In this document: positions 1 to 5,691 of the stretch, piece by piece
Layout: every line of letters starts with the position of its first letter
How positions within the stretch are numbered: the stretch's first letter is position 1
Assembly: GCA_040386295.1 (NCBI GenBank)
Contig: JAZKFR010000033.1
Location: 1 to 5,860, forward strand
Reading direction: 5' to 3'
Origin: JAZKFR01 sp040386295
GTDB taxonomy: Bacteria; Pseudomonadota; Gammaproteobacteria; Burkholderiales; Rhodocyclaceae
DNA length: 5,860 nt
The notes under the pieces: model-generated
Database searches by the model: none
Told to the model about the DNA's origin: nothing
The model's input: only the letters and a program-made list of their open reading frames with translations
Made by a program: the position numbers and the translations under genes

Positions 1-118
1 TTCACGTTCTTCCGATCACACGCAGCGCCCTCTCTCCCGCCCCTACGGGGCACCCCCACAAGTGGGCGAGGGAATGATGCTGGTCAGTGAGCGCGTAGTT
101 GCTTGTGCAGAGGTCTTT
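1..118 (+). repeat. Left arm of a long inverted repeat flanking the kdp operon
   Basis: This segment reappears as the reverse complement of 5690-5815. Hand alignment gives 4 mismatches over 118 aligned bases (positions 11, 83, 100 and 104) and two indels, where the right copy has 6 extra bases after position 31 and 2 extra near position 55. Inside it are two adjacent G+C-rich palindromes, GCCCC-TAC-GGGGC (39-51) and CCCAC-AA-GTGGG (55-66), enclosed by tccc/ggga, so a single strand could fold into a branched structure. It holds no gene I can support. The window begins inside or at the edge of the repeat, so its true outer end is not visible. It may be a dispersed non-coding repeat (REP/MITE-like) or the end of a larger element; I cannot assign it to a named family. 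Confidence 0.93.
39..66. repeat. Paired G+C-rich palindromes inside the left repeat arm
   Basis: GCCCC-TAC-GGGGC at 39-51 is a perfect 5-bp-arm inverted repeat. CCCAC-AA-GTGGG at 55-66 follows almost directly. The same two stems occur in the right arm (5759-5771 and 5741-5754), so the secondary structure is conserved between the copies. Tight twin stems of this kind are typical of REP-like or MITE-like repeats; the family assignment is inference. Confidence 0.75.
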
Positions 119-362
119 GCAAAGCTCTTTTGCTTTCTTGCTGTTTTTTACAGCAGTTTAAGGACTCAATCAGCAAGCAAACTATAAAATTAGTGGCAAA
201 ACGTATAGATAAGTTCCTTCAGAAAGAGATTTTCCGCAAAATTTATTCTGTAGACGCGGGCGCTAGCCGACGTGATCGGTTCAGACAAGACGCGTCAAAT
301 AAGGCTCAGAGCTCATTGGCTCAGCCAAAATTGAGTGCTCCAGCAACACGTTCAAGGTTTTA

Positions 363-377
363 GGCAGAGGCTCTGCC
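363..377. promoter_or_regulatory. 15-bp perfect palindrome upstream of kdp
   Basis: GGCAGAG-G-CTCTGCC has 7-bp arms around a single central base. It ends 8 bp before the pair of 11-bp direct repeats. It could be a binding site for a dimeric repressor or activator, or a small RNA hairpin with a GGC loop. No T-run follows directly, so it is a poor terminator. The position supports a regulatory role, but the factor is unknown. Confidence 0.4.
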
Positions 378-385
378 GCCAGCTG

Positions 386-407
386 ATTTTTACGCCATCT
401 TTACGCC
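386..407 (+). promoter_or_regulatory. Two 11-bp direct repeats, candidate KdpE-type binding site
   Basis: ATTTTTACGCC (386-396) and ATCTTTACGCC (397-407) are tandem copies that differ at one base. A repeat of exactly 11 bp, about one helical turn, is the usual arrangement of half-sites for OmpR/PhoB-family response regulators. KdpE is in that family and controls kdp in Escherichia coli from a T-rich site containing TTTACA. Related strings recur downstream (TTTTTACTC at 430-438 and TTACGCT at 447-453). The site is about 75 bp upstream of the first start codon, a sensible place for an activator. The identity of the regulator is inferred; no kdpE gene is seen here. Confidence 0.45.
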
Positions 408-469
408 ACGCTAAGCGAACTCAACGCCGTTTTTACTCGGCATTGCTTACGCTGTCGCTACCTAATCAC

Positions 470-474
470 AGGAG
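470..474 (+). promoter_or_regulatory. Ribosome-binding site of the 35-aa leader ORF
   Basis: AGGAG stands 7 bases before the GTG at 482, an ideal distance. It decides the start: the out-of-frame ATG at 477 is only 2 bases from it and would encode just 10 residues. Confidence 0.7.
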
Positions 475-481
475 CAATGGC

Positions 482-589
482 GTGGATCTTATCTATCTTG
501 GCTTGCTGATTTTATTGGCTGTTCTGAGTTGCGGCCTGGTCTTTGGCTGTCTTCGTTTGCAGGGTAAAAACGGGGAGCGTGCGCAATGA
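482..589 (+). CDS. 35-aa single-TM peptide, first cistron of the kdp operon
   Basis: A GTG-started frame of 35 codons follows a strong AGGAG site and ends in TGA at 587-589, sharing ATGA with the kdpF start. The product begins (M/V)DLIYLGLLILLAVLSC, forms one hydrophobic helix at about residues 4-24, and ends in a short polar basic tail (RLQGKNGERAQ). It resembles KdpF in size and style but is a separate peptide. I have an impression that similar short membrane ORFs precede kdpF in other proteobacteria, where they are usually unnamed; I cannot verify this. Likely roles are a further small subunit of the Kdp complex, or a leader ORF coupling translation into kdpF. The frame stays open upstream to 335, but the RBS favours the GTG. 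Function is unknown; that it is translated is well supported by the RBS, overlap and membrane character. Confidence 0.68.
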   Translation: MDLIYLGLLILLAVLSCGLVFGCLRLQGKNGERAQ

Positions 590-678
590 GCTGGATCGAC
601 TATTTGAGCGCGTTCATCGCCTTTGCTTTGTTGGGCTATCTGCTTTACGCCTTGCTCTATGCGGAGACGCTGCCATGA
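586..678 (+). CDS. kdpF: KdpF, small stabilising subunit of the K+-transporting ATPase
   Basis: This is a 30-aa peptide (MSWIDYLSAFIAFALLGYLL, continuing YALLYAETLP) with a single transmembrane helix at about residues 4-25. KdpF is about 29 residues in E. coli and stabilises the KdpABC complex in the inner membrane. Length, the MSW-D start, the YLLYALL core and position directly before kdpA all fit. A GGGAG site at 573-577 stands 8 bases before the ATG. The gene overlaps the preceding small ORF (ATGA at 586-589) and kdpA (ATGA at 675-678), implying translational coupling on one mRNA. It is easily missed by gene callers because of its length. Confidence 0.9.
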   Translation: MSWIDYLSAFIAFALLGYLLYALLYAETLP

Positions 679-2474
679 ACACTTCGCCTGTGCTACAGCT
701 TGCTTTGTATCTGCTCGTTTTGTTCGCTTGCGCTGCGCCCTTGGCGACTTATCTGAGCGCGGTGTTTTCAGGTCGTTTGGCTCAGCGTTATGCTTTTTTG
801 GCTCGTGGCGAGCGCGGACTATGTCGTTTTCTCGGTACCGACCCGGGTGAGGAAATGCCTTGGTGGCGCTATGCACTGGCCATTTTGCTGTTCAATTTAT
901 TGGGCGTGCTCGCTGTTTATGCTTTGCAGCGTGCTCAGGCTTTTTTGCCGTTCAATCCCCAGCATTGGGCTGCTGTGTCTGCCGATTCTGCGTTCAATAC
1001 GGCGATCTCGTTTGTCACCAATACTAATTGGCAGGGGTATAGCGGCGAGTCTAGCTTGAGTTATCTGACGCAGATGTTGGCGCTGACGGTGCAAAATTTT
1101 GCTTCGGCGGCCAGCGGTTTGGCTGTGCTGCTGGCGGTGATTCGTGGCTTTGCGCGTAGTCATGCTGCTGGCTTAGGGAATGCTTGGTTGGATTTGGCGC
1201 GCGCGATGGCTTATGTGTTGTTGCCGCTTTCCTTGGCTTTTTCCTTGGTTTTGGTTAGCCAGGGGGTGATCCAAAATTTCAGTGCTTACCAAGAAGTGAA
1301 GTTGATCGAGCCGATCAGCTACAGCGTGCCGAAAATAAACGCTGAGGGTAATCCTGAGTTAGATGAGCAAGGCCGTGCGCTCAGTGAAACGCAGAAGAGC
1401 GATACACAGCTGATCGCCCTCGGACCCGTCGCCTCACAAGAGTCGATCAAGATGATCGGCAGTAATGGCGGGGGATTCTTCAACGCCAATTCGGCACATC
1501 CTTTTGAAAATCCAACGCCTCTGAGTAATTTTTTGCAGATGCTCAGTATCTTTTTGCTGCCCACTGCCTTGTGTTTTGTTTTTGGCCAATGGGTGGGCGA
1601 TACGCGCCAGGGGTGGGCCATTTTGGCGACGATGAGCTTGCTCTTTGTGGCCATGGCTGCGCTGGCGATCTGGTCAGAAACCCAGGCCAACCCCTGGCTT
1701 AGCCAGCTCGGGGCAGACGCCAATATGGGCAATCTTGAAGGCAAGGAGGTGCGTTTTGGCGCGCTTGCTTCTGCGTTATTTGCGACGATCACGACGGCGG
1801 CATCTTGTGGCGCGGTGAATGCCATGCACGATAGTTTTTTGCCGCTGGGGGGTTTGGTGCCGATGCTGTTGATCAAGCTCGGCGAGGTCGTCTTTGGCGG
1901 GGTTGGCTCTGGGCTGTATGGCATGTTGATTGTCGCCCTCTTGGCGGTTTTTTTGTCTGGACTGATGATCGGACGCACACCTGAGTATTTGGGTAAAAAA
2001 ATCGAGGCTTTTGAGATCAAGATGGTTTCTCTGGCGATGCTGATCACGCCGCTGTTGGTGCTGGGTGGGACGGCGCTGGCCGTGCTGCTCGACGTGGGTA
2101 AAGCCGGCATGGGGAATCCTGGGGCGCATGGTTTTTCTGAGGTGCTCTACGCCTTTGCTTCGGCTGGCAATAACAATGGCTCGGCCTTCGCTGGTTTGTC
2201 GGCCAATACGCCGTTCTACAACGTTCTGCTGGCTATCGTCATGTGGTTTGGCCGCTTTTCCGTGATCATCCCTGTGCTGGCCATTGCGGGCAGTCTGGCG
2301 GCAAAACCTAAGTTGGCAGCGCATAACGGAACCCTGCCTACGCATGGGCTGCTGTTTGTCATTTTGCTGCTCAGCACGCTCCTGATTGTTGCGGCGCTCA
2401 ATTACATTCCCGCGCTGGCGCTCGGTCCTATCGTTGAACATTTGCAACTCTTCGCGCCCTCGGGCGCTGTCTAA
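675..2474 (+). CDS. kdpA: KdpA, K+-binding and translocating subunit
   Basis: KdpA is the channel-like membrane subunit that selects K+ on the periplasmic side of the inner membrane. The 599-aa product has about ten hydrophobic helices and all four filter segments: TNTNWQGYSGE from T115, IGSNGGGFFNANSAHPFENP from I261, TTAASCGAVNAMHDS from T373, and ASAGNNNGSAFAGLSAN from A495. GEVVFGGVGSGLYG and LMIGRTPEYLGKKIE are also family hallmarks. The ATG at 675 is chosen because it overlaps the kdpF stop, has GGAGA 7 bases upstream and matches the usual N-terminus; the same frame is open further upstream (to 543). It is longer than E. coli KdpA (557 aa), mainly through about 29 extra polar residues between K209 and A248, before filter two and probably periplasmic. 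kdpB follows after 23 bp. Confidence 0.98.
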   Translation: MNTSPVLQLALYLLVLFACAAPLATYLSAVFSGRLAQRYAFLARGERGLCRFLGTDPGEEMPWWRYALAILLFNLLGVLAVYALQRAQAFLPFNPQHWAAVSADSAFNTAISFVTNTNWQGYSGESSLSYLTQMLALTVQNFASAASGLAVLLAVIRGFARSHAAGLGNAWLDLARAMAYVLLPLSLAFSLVLVSQGVIQNFSAYQEVKLIEPISYSVPKINAEGNPELDEQGRALSETQKSDTQLIALGPVASQESIKMIGSNGGGFFNANSAHPFENPTPLSNFLQMLSIFLLPTALCFVFGQWVGDTRQGWAILATMSLLFVAMAALAIWSETQANPWLSQLGADANMGNLEGKEVRFGALASALFATITTAASCGAVNAMHDSFLPLGGLVPMLLIKLGEVVFGGVGSGLYGMLIVALLAVFLSGLMIGRTPEYLGKKIEAFEIKMVSLAMLITPLLVLGGTALAVLLDVGKAGMGNPGAHGFSEVLYAFASAGNNNGSAFAGLSANTPFYNVLLAIVMWFGRFSVIIPVLAIAGSLAAKPKLAAHNGTLPTHGLLFVILLLSTLLIVAALNYIPALALGPIVEHLQLFAPSGAV

Positions 2475-2484
2475 GCGGGCGGCC

Positions 2485-2490
2485 GAAAGG
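2485..2490 (+). promoter_or_regulatory. Ribosome-binding site of kdpB
   Basis: GAAAGG lies 7 bases before the ATG at 2498, in the short kdpA-kdpB gap, and supports that start. kdpB is therefore initiated separately and is not overlapped with kdpA. Confidence 0.6.
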
Positions 2491-2497
2491 TATTTTT

Positions 2498-4600
2498 ATG
2501 AACAAGCAAACAAATGTATGGAATGCACAAGAAAGACAAAGCGCTTCTGTGTTTGCGTTGTCTTTGCTCTATCCGGCGCTACTCAACGCTCTGAAGAAAC
2601 TCAGCCCACAAAGACAATGGCGTAATCCGGTGATGTTTGTCGTTTGGCTCGGCAGTGTGTTGACGAGCTTGATTAGCCTCGATGCTTGGCTGGCTGAGAG
2701 CCTGGCAGCAGCACGCTTTAGTGCTGCTGTGGCGCTCTGGCTATGGTTCACCGTTCTTTTTGCCAACTTTGCCGAAGCTTTGGCAGAAGGACGTGGCAGG
2801 GCGCAAGCTGAGGCTTTGCGCGGAACACGCCAACATATTTTGGCGAAAAAATTGGCCGAGCCGAAGCGCGACGCGCAGGTGCAGCACGTTGCGGCAAGTA
2901 CCTTGCGCAAGGGCGATATCGTCTGGGTCGATAGCGGTGATTTCATTCCTGCCGATGGCGAGGTGATCTCCGGCTTGGCTTCGGTCGATGAATCGGCGAT
3001 GACCGGCGAATCGGCACCGGTGATTCGTGCCTCGGGGGGCGATTCGTCTGCCGTCACGGGGGGGACTCGGGTGTGTTCGGATTGGCTGATGATTCGCGTC
3101 ACGACCAACCAGGGCGAAGCTTTTCTTGATCGTATGATCGCCATGGTAGAAAACGCCAAGCGGCAAAAAACGCCGAACGAAATTGCACTGAGCATTCTTT
3201 TGCTTGCCCTAACGCTCATTTTTTTGTTTGTCTGCGCCAGCTTGCTGCCGTTTTCTTTGTACAGCGTATCTAGTGTCTCCAACGTTGATACGACGACAGC
3301 TGCTGCGCCCATCTCGCTAACAGTTTTGATCGCTCTGCTGGTGTGCCTGATTCCGACGACGATTGGCGCTTTGCTCTCCGCTATTGGCGTGGCGGGGATG
3401 AGTCGGATGATGCAGGCTAAGGTCATCGCGACGTCTGGGCGCGCTATTGAAGCAGCGGGCGATGTCGATATTTTGCTCTTGGATAAAACGGGCACGATTA
3501 CCTTGGGCAACCGTCAAGCTTCGGCGTTTTGGCCTAGTTCGAATCGCGCTAGCAAAGCTTTGGCTGTCTCTGCACAACTGGCGTCTTGGGCTGACGAAAC
3601 GCCCGAGGGGCGTTCAATCGTGGCGCTATCCAAGCAGTTGTTTGAGTTAGCTGAGCCGGATTTAGAGGGCGCGGTATTTGTCCCGTTCAGCGCGCAGACA
3701 CGAATGTCTGGTGTTGACCTCGGTGCGCGCAAAATTCGCAAAGGCGCCGCCGATGCGATGCGTGAATACCTTGAATCTTTGGGGGGATCGTGGCCACAGC
3801 AAGTCAGTGAGCTGGTTGAGCAGGTGGCGCGCCGGGGCAGTACGCCGCTGGTGGTGGCCGACGGTCACCATGTTTTGGGCGTCGTCGAGCTAAAAGACAT
3901 GGTCAAAGCGGGGATCAAAGAGCGCTTCGCCGAGTTACGGAACATGGGCATTAAAACCGTAATGCTCACCGGCGATAACCATCTTACCGCCGCTGCAATC
4001 GCGGCAGAATCTGGGGTCGACGATTTTTTGGCTGAGGCAAAACCAGAGGATAAATTGAGGCTAATTCGCCAATACCAAGCAGCAGGGCGTTTGGTTGCGA
4101 TGACAGGCGATGGGACCAACGATGCGCCCGCCCTAGCGCAGGCCGATGTCGCGGTGGCGATGAACACGGGCACGCAAGCGGCGAAAGAAGCCGGCAATCT
4201 GGTTGATCTCGACTCTAATCCGACCAAGCTGATTGAGATTGTCGCCATCGGTAAGCAGATGTTGGTGACGCGCGGTGCGTTGACTACTTTTTCGCTGGCG
4301 AACGATGTTGCCAAATACTTTGCGATTATTCCCGCCGCCTTTGCCAGCACCTACCCGCAGCTCAAAATGCTCGATGTGATGCAGCTGAATACGCCCAATT
4401 CAGCGATGCTCTCCGCCGTTATTTTTAACGCGCTGATCATTATTTTTTTGTTGCCACTCGCCTTGCGTGGTGTGCCTTACCAAGCTCTGGGCGCCGCCGA
4501 GCTTTTGCGCAAGAACCTCTTGATTTACGGTTTGGGTGGACTGCTGCTGCCTTTTGTGGGTATCAAGCTGATCGATGTTGTTCTGGGTTTGTTGTTTTAG
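2498..4600 (+). CDS. kdpB: KdpB, ATP-hydrolysing P-type ATPase subunit
   Basis: KdpB is the P-type ATPase subunit that energises K+ import. In the 700-aa product I see the actuator-domain TGES (169-172), the M4 motif CLIPTT (283-288), the phosphorylation motif DKTGT with catalytic D329, the nucleotide-domain F397 and KGA K415 (18 apart, as F377 and K395 in E. coli), MLTGDN (489-494) and the Mg2+-site GDGTND (537-542). D603 and K606 in the ANDVAKYF helix match the E. coli coupling residues D583 and K586. S172 corresponds to the serine whose phosphorylation inhibits E. coli KdpB (S162). Compared with E. coli (682 aa) it has about 10 extra N-terminal residues and about 12 more Ser/Thr/Ala-rich residues around 256-270, in the short loop between two membrane helices. 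No motif is broken. Confidence 0.99.
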   Translation: MNKQTNVWNAQERQSASVFALSLLYPALLNALKKLSPQRQWRNPVMFVVWLGSVLTSLISLDAWLAESLAAARFSAAVALWLWFTVLFANFAEALAEGRGRAQAEALRGTRQHILAKKLAEPKRDAQVQHVAASTLRKGDIVWVDSGDFIPADGEVISGLASVDESAMTGESAPVIRASGGDSSAVTGGTRVCSDWLMIRVTTNQGEAFLDRMIAMVENAKRQKTPNEIALSILLLALTLIFLFVCASLLPFSLYSVSSVSNVDTTTAAAPISLTVLIALLVCLIPTTIGALLSAIGVAGMSRMMQAKVIATSGRAIEAAGDVDILLLDKTGTITLGNRQASAFWPSSNRASKALAVSAQLASWADETPEGRSIVALSKQLFELAEPDLEGAVFVPFSAQTRMSGVDLGARKIRKGAADAMREYLESLGGSWPQQVSELVEQVARRGSTPLVVADGHHVLGVVELKDMVKAGIKERFAELRNMGIKTVMLTGDNHLTAAAIAAESGVDDFLAEAKPEDKLRLIRQYQAAGRLVAMTGDGTNDAPALAQADVAVAMNTGTQAAKEAGNLVDLDSNPTKLIEIVAIGKQMLVTRGALTTFSLANDVAKYFAIIPAAFASTYPQLKMLDVMQLNTPNSAMLSAVIFNALIIIFLLPLALRGVPYQALGAAELLRKNLLIYGLGGLLLPFVGIKLIDVVLGLLF

Positions 4601-4686
4601 CTTTGCTCTAGGGGTTTTGCCTTTCGTAGCAAGCCATCATTAAATCCAATTCGCATTAGCACCGATACTTTGTCAACTGCGCCTTG

Positions 4687-4702
4687 CCTTGCTACAGCAA
4701 GG
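4687..4702 (+). repeat. Hairpin in the kdpB-kdpC spacer
   Basis: CCTTGC-TACA-GCAAGG is a perfect 6-bp stem with a 4-base loop, extendable by one G-U pair. No uninterrupted T-run follows, so it is not a clear intrinsic terminator. Half of it can instead pair with GTAGCAAG at 4626-4633, giving two mutually exclusive folds. Confidence 0.55.
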
Positions 4703-4718
4703 TTTGCGGCTTGTTTTC

Positions 4719-4744
4719 GCGTCTCGTTTCTGCGTCTCGTTTCT
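4719..4744 (+). repeat. Perfect 13-bp tandem repeat (two units)
   Basis: GCGTCTCGTTTCT occurs twice back to back with no mismatch, ending 38 bp before the kdpC start. A perfect two-copy tandem in non-coding DNA looks like a recent slippage duplication and may vary between strains. Confidence 0.85.
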
Positions 4745-4772
4745 AATGCAAATGGGAATAAGCACATCGCTT

Positions 4773-4777
4773 AGGAG
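4773..4777 (+). promoter_or_regulatory. Ribosome-binding site of kdpC
   Basis: AGGAG within TTAGGAGAAATC lies 5 bases before the ATG at 4783. It fixes the kdpC start and is a strong site, as expected for a cistron separated from its upstream neighbour. Confidence 0.7.
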
Positions 4778-4782
4778 AAATC

Positions 4783-5430
4783 ATGAAAAACCTGGCTCTA
4801 AAAAAACTAATTCGTCCCGCCATCATGCTGTTGTTGCTCACTACCTTGGTGACGGGCGTGTTTTACCCTTTACTCGTCACTTTGGTCGCGCAGCATGTTT
4901 GGCCAGAGCAGGCTGCTGGCAGTTTGCTCAAGCGCGATGCAGCGGCGGACGAGCAATTTGTTGGCTCGGCGCTGATTGGGCAAGGTTTTTCGGGCGCCAC
5001 TTATTTTTGGAGTCGTCCCTCGGCCACGACGCCGATGCCGTATAACGCGGCCAATTCTATGGGCTCAAATCTGGGGCCGACGAATCCTGCTTTGCTTGCT
5101 TTAGTCCAAGCGCGTGTCCATCAGTTGCGCGCAGCGCAAGCGCCGTTTCAGCCACAGCCAGATCAAGTGCAGCCAGATCAAGCAATTCCGACCGATTTGC
5201 TTAGCAGTTCAGGCAGTGGCTTAGACCCGCACATTTCGCCCGCCGCCGCGTTTTATCAGGTGCAACGGGTGGCAGCAGCGCGCAGCTTGCAAGCAGAGCG
5301 CGTGCGTGCCTTGCTTGAGCGCCACATTGAAGCGCCGCAGTGGGGGATTTTTGGTGATGCTCGGGTCAATGTGCTGCGCCTAAATCTGGCGCTTGATCGC
5401 TTGTCTGCGTCGGTTCACCCGGGGCAATAG
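4783..5430 (+). CDS. kdpC: KdpC, accessory subunit of the K+-transporting ATPase
   Basis: KdpC is a single-span inner-membrane protein whose soluble domain faces the periplasm. It is needed for assembly and high-affinity function of KdpFABC. The 215-aa product has a basic N-terminus, one transmembrane helix at about 12-35 (ending VTGVFYPLLVTLVAQ), then the family motifs GSALIGQ (61-67), RPSAT (78-82), MPYN (85-88), SNLGPTNP, SGLDPHIS (145-152) and VNVLRLNLALD near the C-terminus. It is longer than E. coli KdpC (190 aa): a few extra residues lie at both ends, and about 8 lie in a Pro/Gln-rich stretch at about 120-135 that includes QPDQV-QPDQA. The start follows a good AGGAG. It sits 182 bp after kdpB, which is atypical, and is the last recognisable gene of the operon. 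Confidence 0.97.
   Translation: MKNLALKKLIRPAIMLLLLTTLVTGVFYPLLVTLVAQHVWPEQAAGSLLKRDAAADEQFVGSALIGQGFSGATYFWSRPSATTPMPYNAANSMGSNLGPTNPALLALVQARVHQLRAAQAPFQPQPDQVQPDQAIPTDLLSSSGSGLDPHISPAAAFYQVQRVAAARSLQAERVRALLERHIEAPQWGIFGDARVNVLRLNLALDRLSASVHPGQ
5155..5182 (+). repeat. In-frame 15-bp tandem duplication within kdpC
   Basis: CAGCCAGATCAAG occurs at 5155-5167 and again at 5170-5182, a 15-bp period encoding QPDQV then QPDQA (residues 125-134). The period is five codons, so the frame is kept. It lies in the part of KdpC that is longer than in E. coli. Confidence 0.85.
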
Positions 5431-5689
5431 CTATCAATCTGGCCAAGGTGTCTGTTTTGTTGTTTGACGGTTCTTGGCCGGATCAACGAGCACGCTCTTC
5501 GTTTTTTTCCTGAAAACGTTTGGCGAATCATTAGGTTGCTGTGTGGCTTAGAACAAACCGGAAGCACCAGGCTGATTTTGTCGGATCTTAATTTGCGCCA
5601 GGTCGAGGCCAAACGACTCAGTCAACTGCAGAACTGCGCTATCTCAAGTTGTCGTCTTGCACTCATCCGCCCTTAAAACTCGCCCTTAA
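5431..5689. other. Region between kdpC and the right repeat, no recognised gene
   Basis: The 259 bp hold a terminator candidate (5485-5508), a long-range 7-bp inverted pair GGCCAAG (5441-5447) with CTTGGCC (5473-5479), and near the end a direct repeat CGCCCTTAAAA at 5668-5678 and 5681-5691. A 70-codon frame (5464-5676) starts with TTG, has no ribosome-binding site and resembles nothing I know; it could be chance or the decayed end of a gene. No start of kdpD is present. Confidence 0.6.
5485..5508 (+). terminator. Possible intrinsic terminator after kdpC
   Basis: AACGAG (5485-5490) can pair with CT(T)CGTT (5497-5503) through one bulged base, leaving a 6-base loop, and the stem runs straight into a T-tract (5502-5508). 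It lies 55 bp past the kdpC stop. The stem is short and imperfect, so this is a modest candidate. Confidence 0.35.
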
Positions 5690-5691
5690 AA
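5668..5691 (+). repeat. Direct repeat CGCCCTTAAAA at the inner edge of the right arm
   Basis: Two identical 11-bp copies with a 13-bp period abut the inner end of the right inverted-repeat arm. The left arm has no equivalent at its inner edge. It may be a junction scar or a local slippage product. Confidence 0.6.

Larger units (their letters stand above)
119..481. other. Operon leader region without a convincing gene
   Basis: These 363 bases lie between the left repeat arm and the first small ORF. The part from about 119 to 260 is visibly A+T-rich compared with the operon. It contains a 6-bp-arm hairpin, TGCTGT-TTTTT-ACAGCA (139-155), and a TATAAAAT string (183-190) that could be a -10 element, although no good -35 stands 16-18 bp upstream. 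Near the operon are a 15-bp palindrome (363-377) and two 11-bp direct repeats (386-407). An open frame spans 103-363 but begins with TTG inside the repeat arm, has no ribosome-binding site and resembles nothing I know. The region is best read as the kdp promoter and control region, but I could not fix a sigma-70 promoter. Confidence 0.6.
4601..4782. other. 182-bp spacer between kdpB and kdpC
   Basis: kdpB and kdpC are normally nearly contiguous, so this spacer is unusual. It contains a hairpin CCTTGC-TACA-GCAAGG (4687-4702), a longer-range complement GTAGCAAG (4626-4633) to CTTGCTAC (4688-4695) that would compete with that hairpin, and a perfect 13-bp tandem repeat (4719-4744). I see no gene: an open frame beginning with TTG at 4689 runs into kdpC out of frame and has no ribosome-binding site. 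The spacer could adjust the amount of KdpC by mRNA processing or partial termination, or could be neutral inserted DNA. Confidence 0.7.

Noticed and set aside
1..118. Integron attC, tRNA or CRISPR interpretation of the flanking repeats
   Set aside because: There is no attC core pair, no cloverleaf with tRNA consensus, and only two inverted copies with no short spaced units.
183..190. TATAAAAT as the -10 of the kdp promoter
   Set aside because: No acceptable -35 stands at the right distance, and it is nearly 300 bp from the first start; kept only as a remark.
103..363. 86-codon open frame in the leader
   Set aside because: It starts with TTG inside the repeat arm, has no ribosome-binding site and no recognisable domain; it ends beside the palindrome. 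Likely chance.
477..509. ATG at 477 as the start of a leader peptide (MAWILSILAC)
   Set aside because: Only 2 bases separate it from AGGAG, and the frame stops after 10 codons; the GTG at 482 has ideal spacing and leads to a coupled frame.
543..674. N-terminal extension of the kdpA frame
   Set aside because: The extra 44 codons overlap kdpF and the 35-aa ORF in another frame, do not resemble KdpA, and the ATG at 675 has a proper RBS and couples to kdpF.
1319..2110. Long minus-strand frames across kdpA and kdpB (also 2569-3510 and 3865-4350)
   Set aside because: They are antisense shadows of strongly coding sequence, with Ser/Ala/Arg-rich low-complexity products and no RBS.
4689..5045. 118-codon frame overlapping the start of kdpC
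   Set aside because: It lies out of frame over a clear KdpC, starts with TTG and has no ribosome-binding site.
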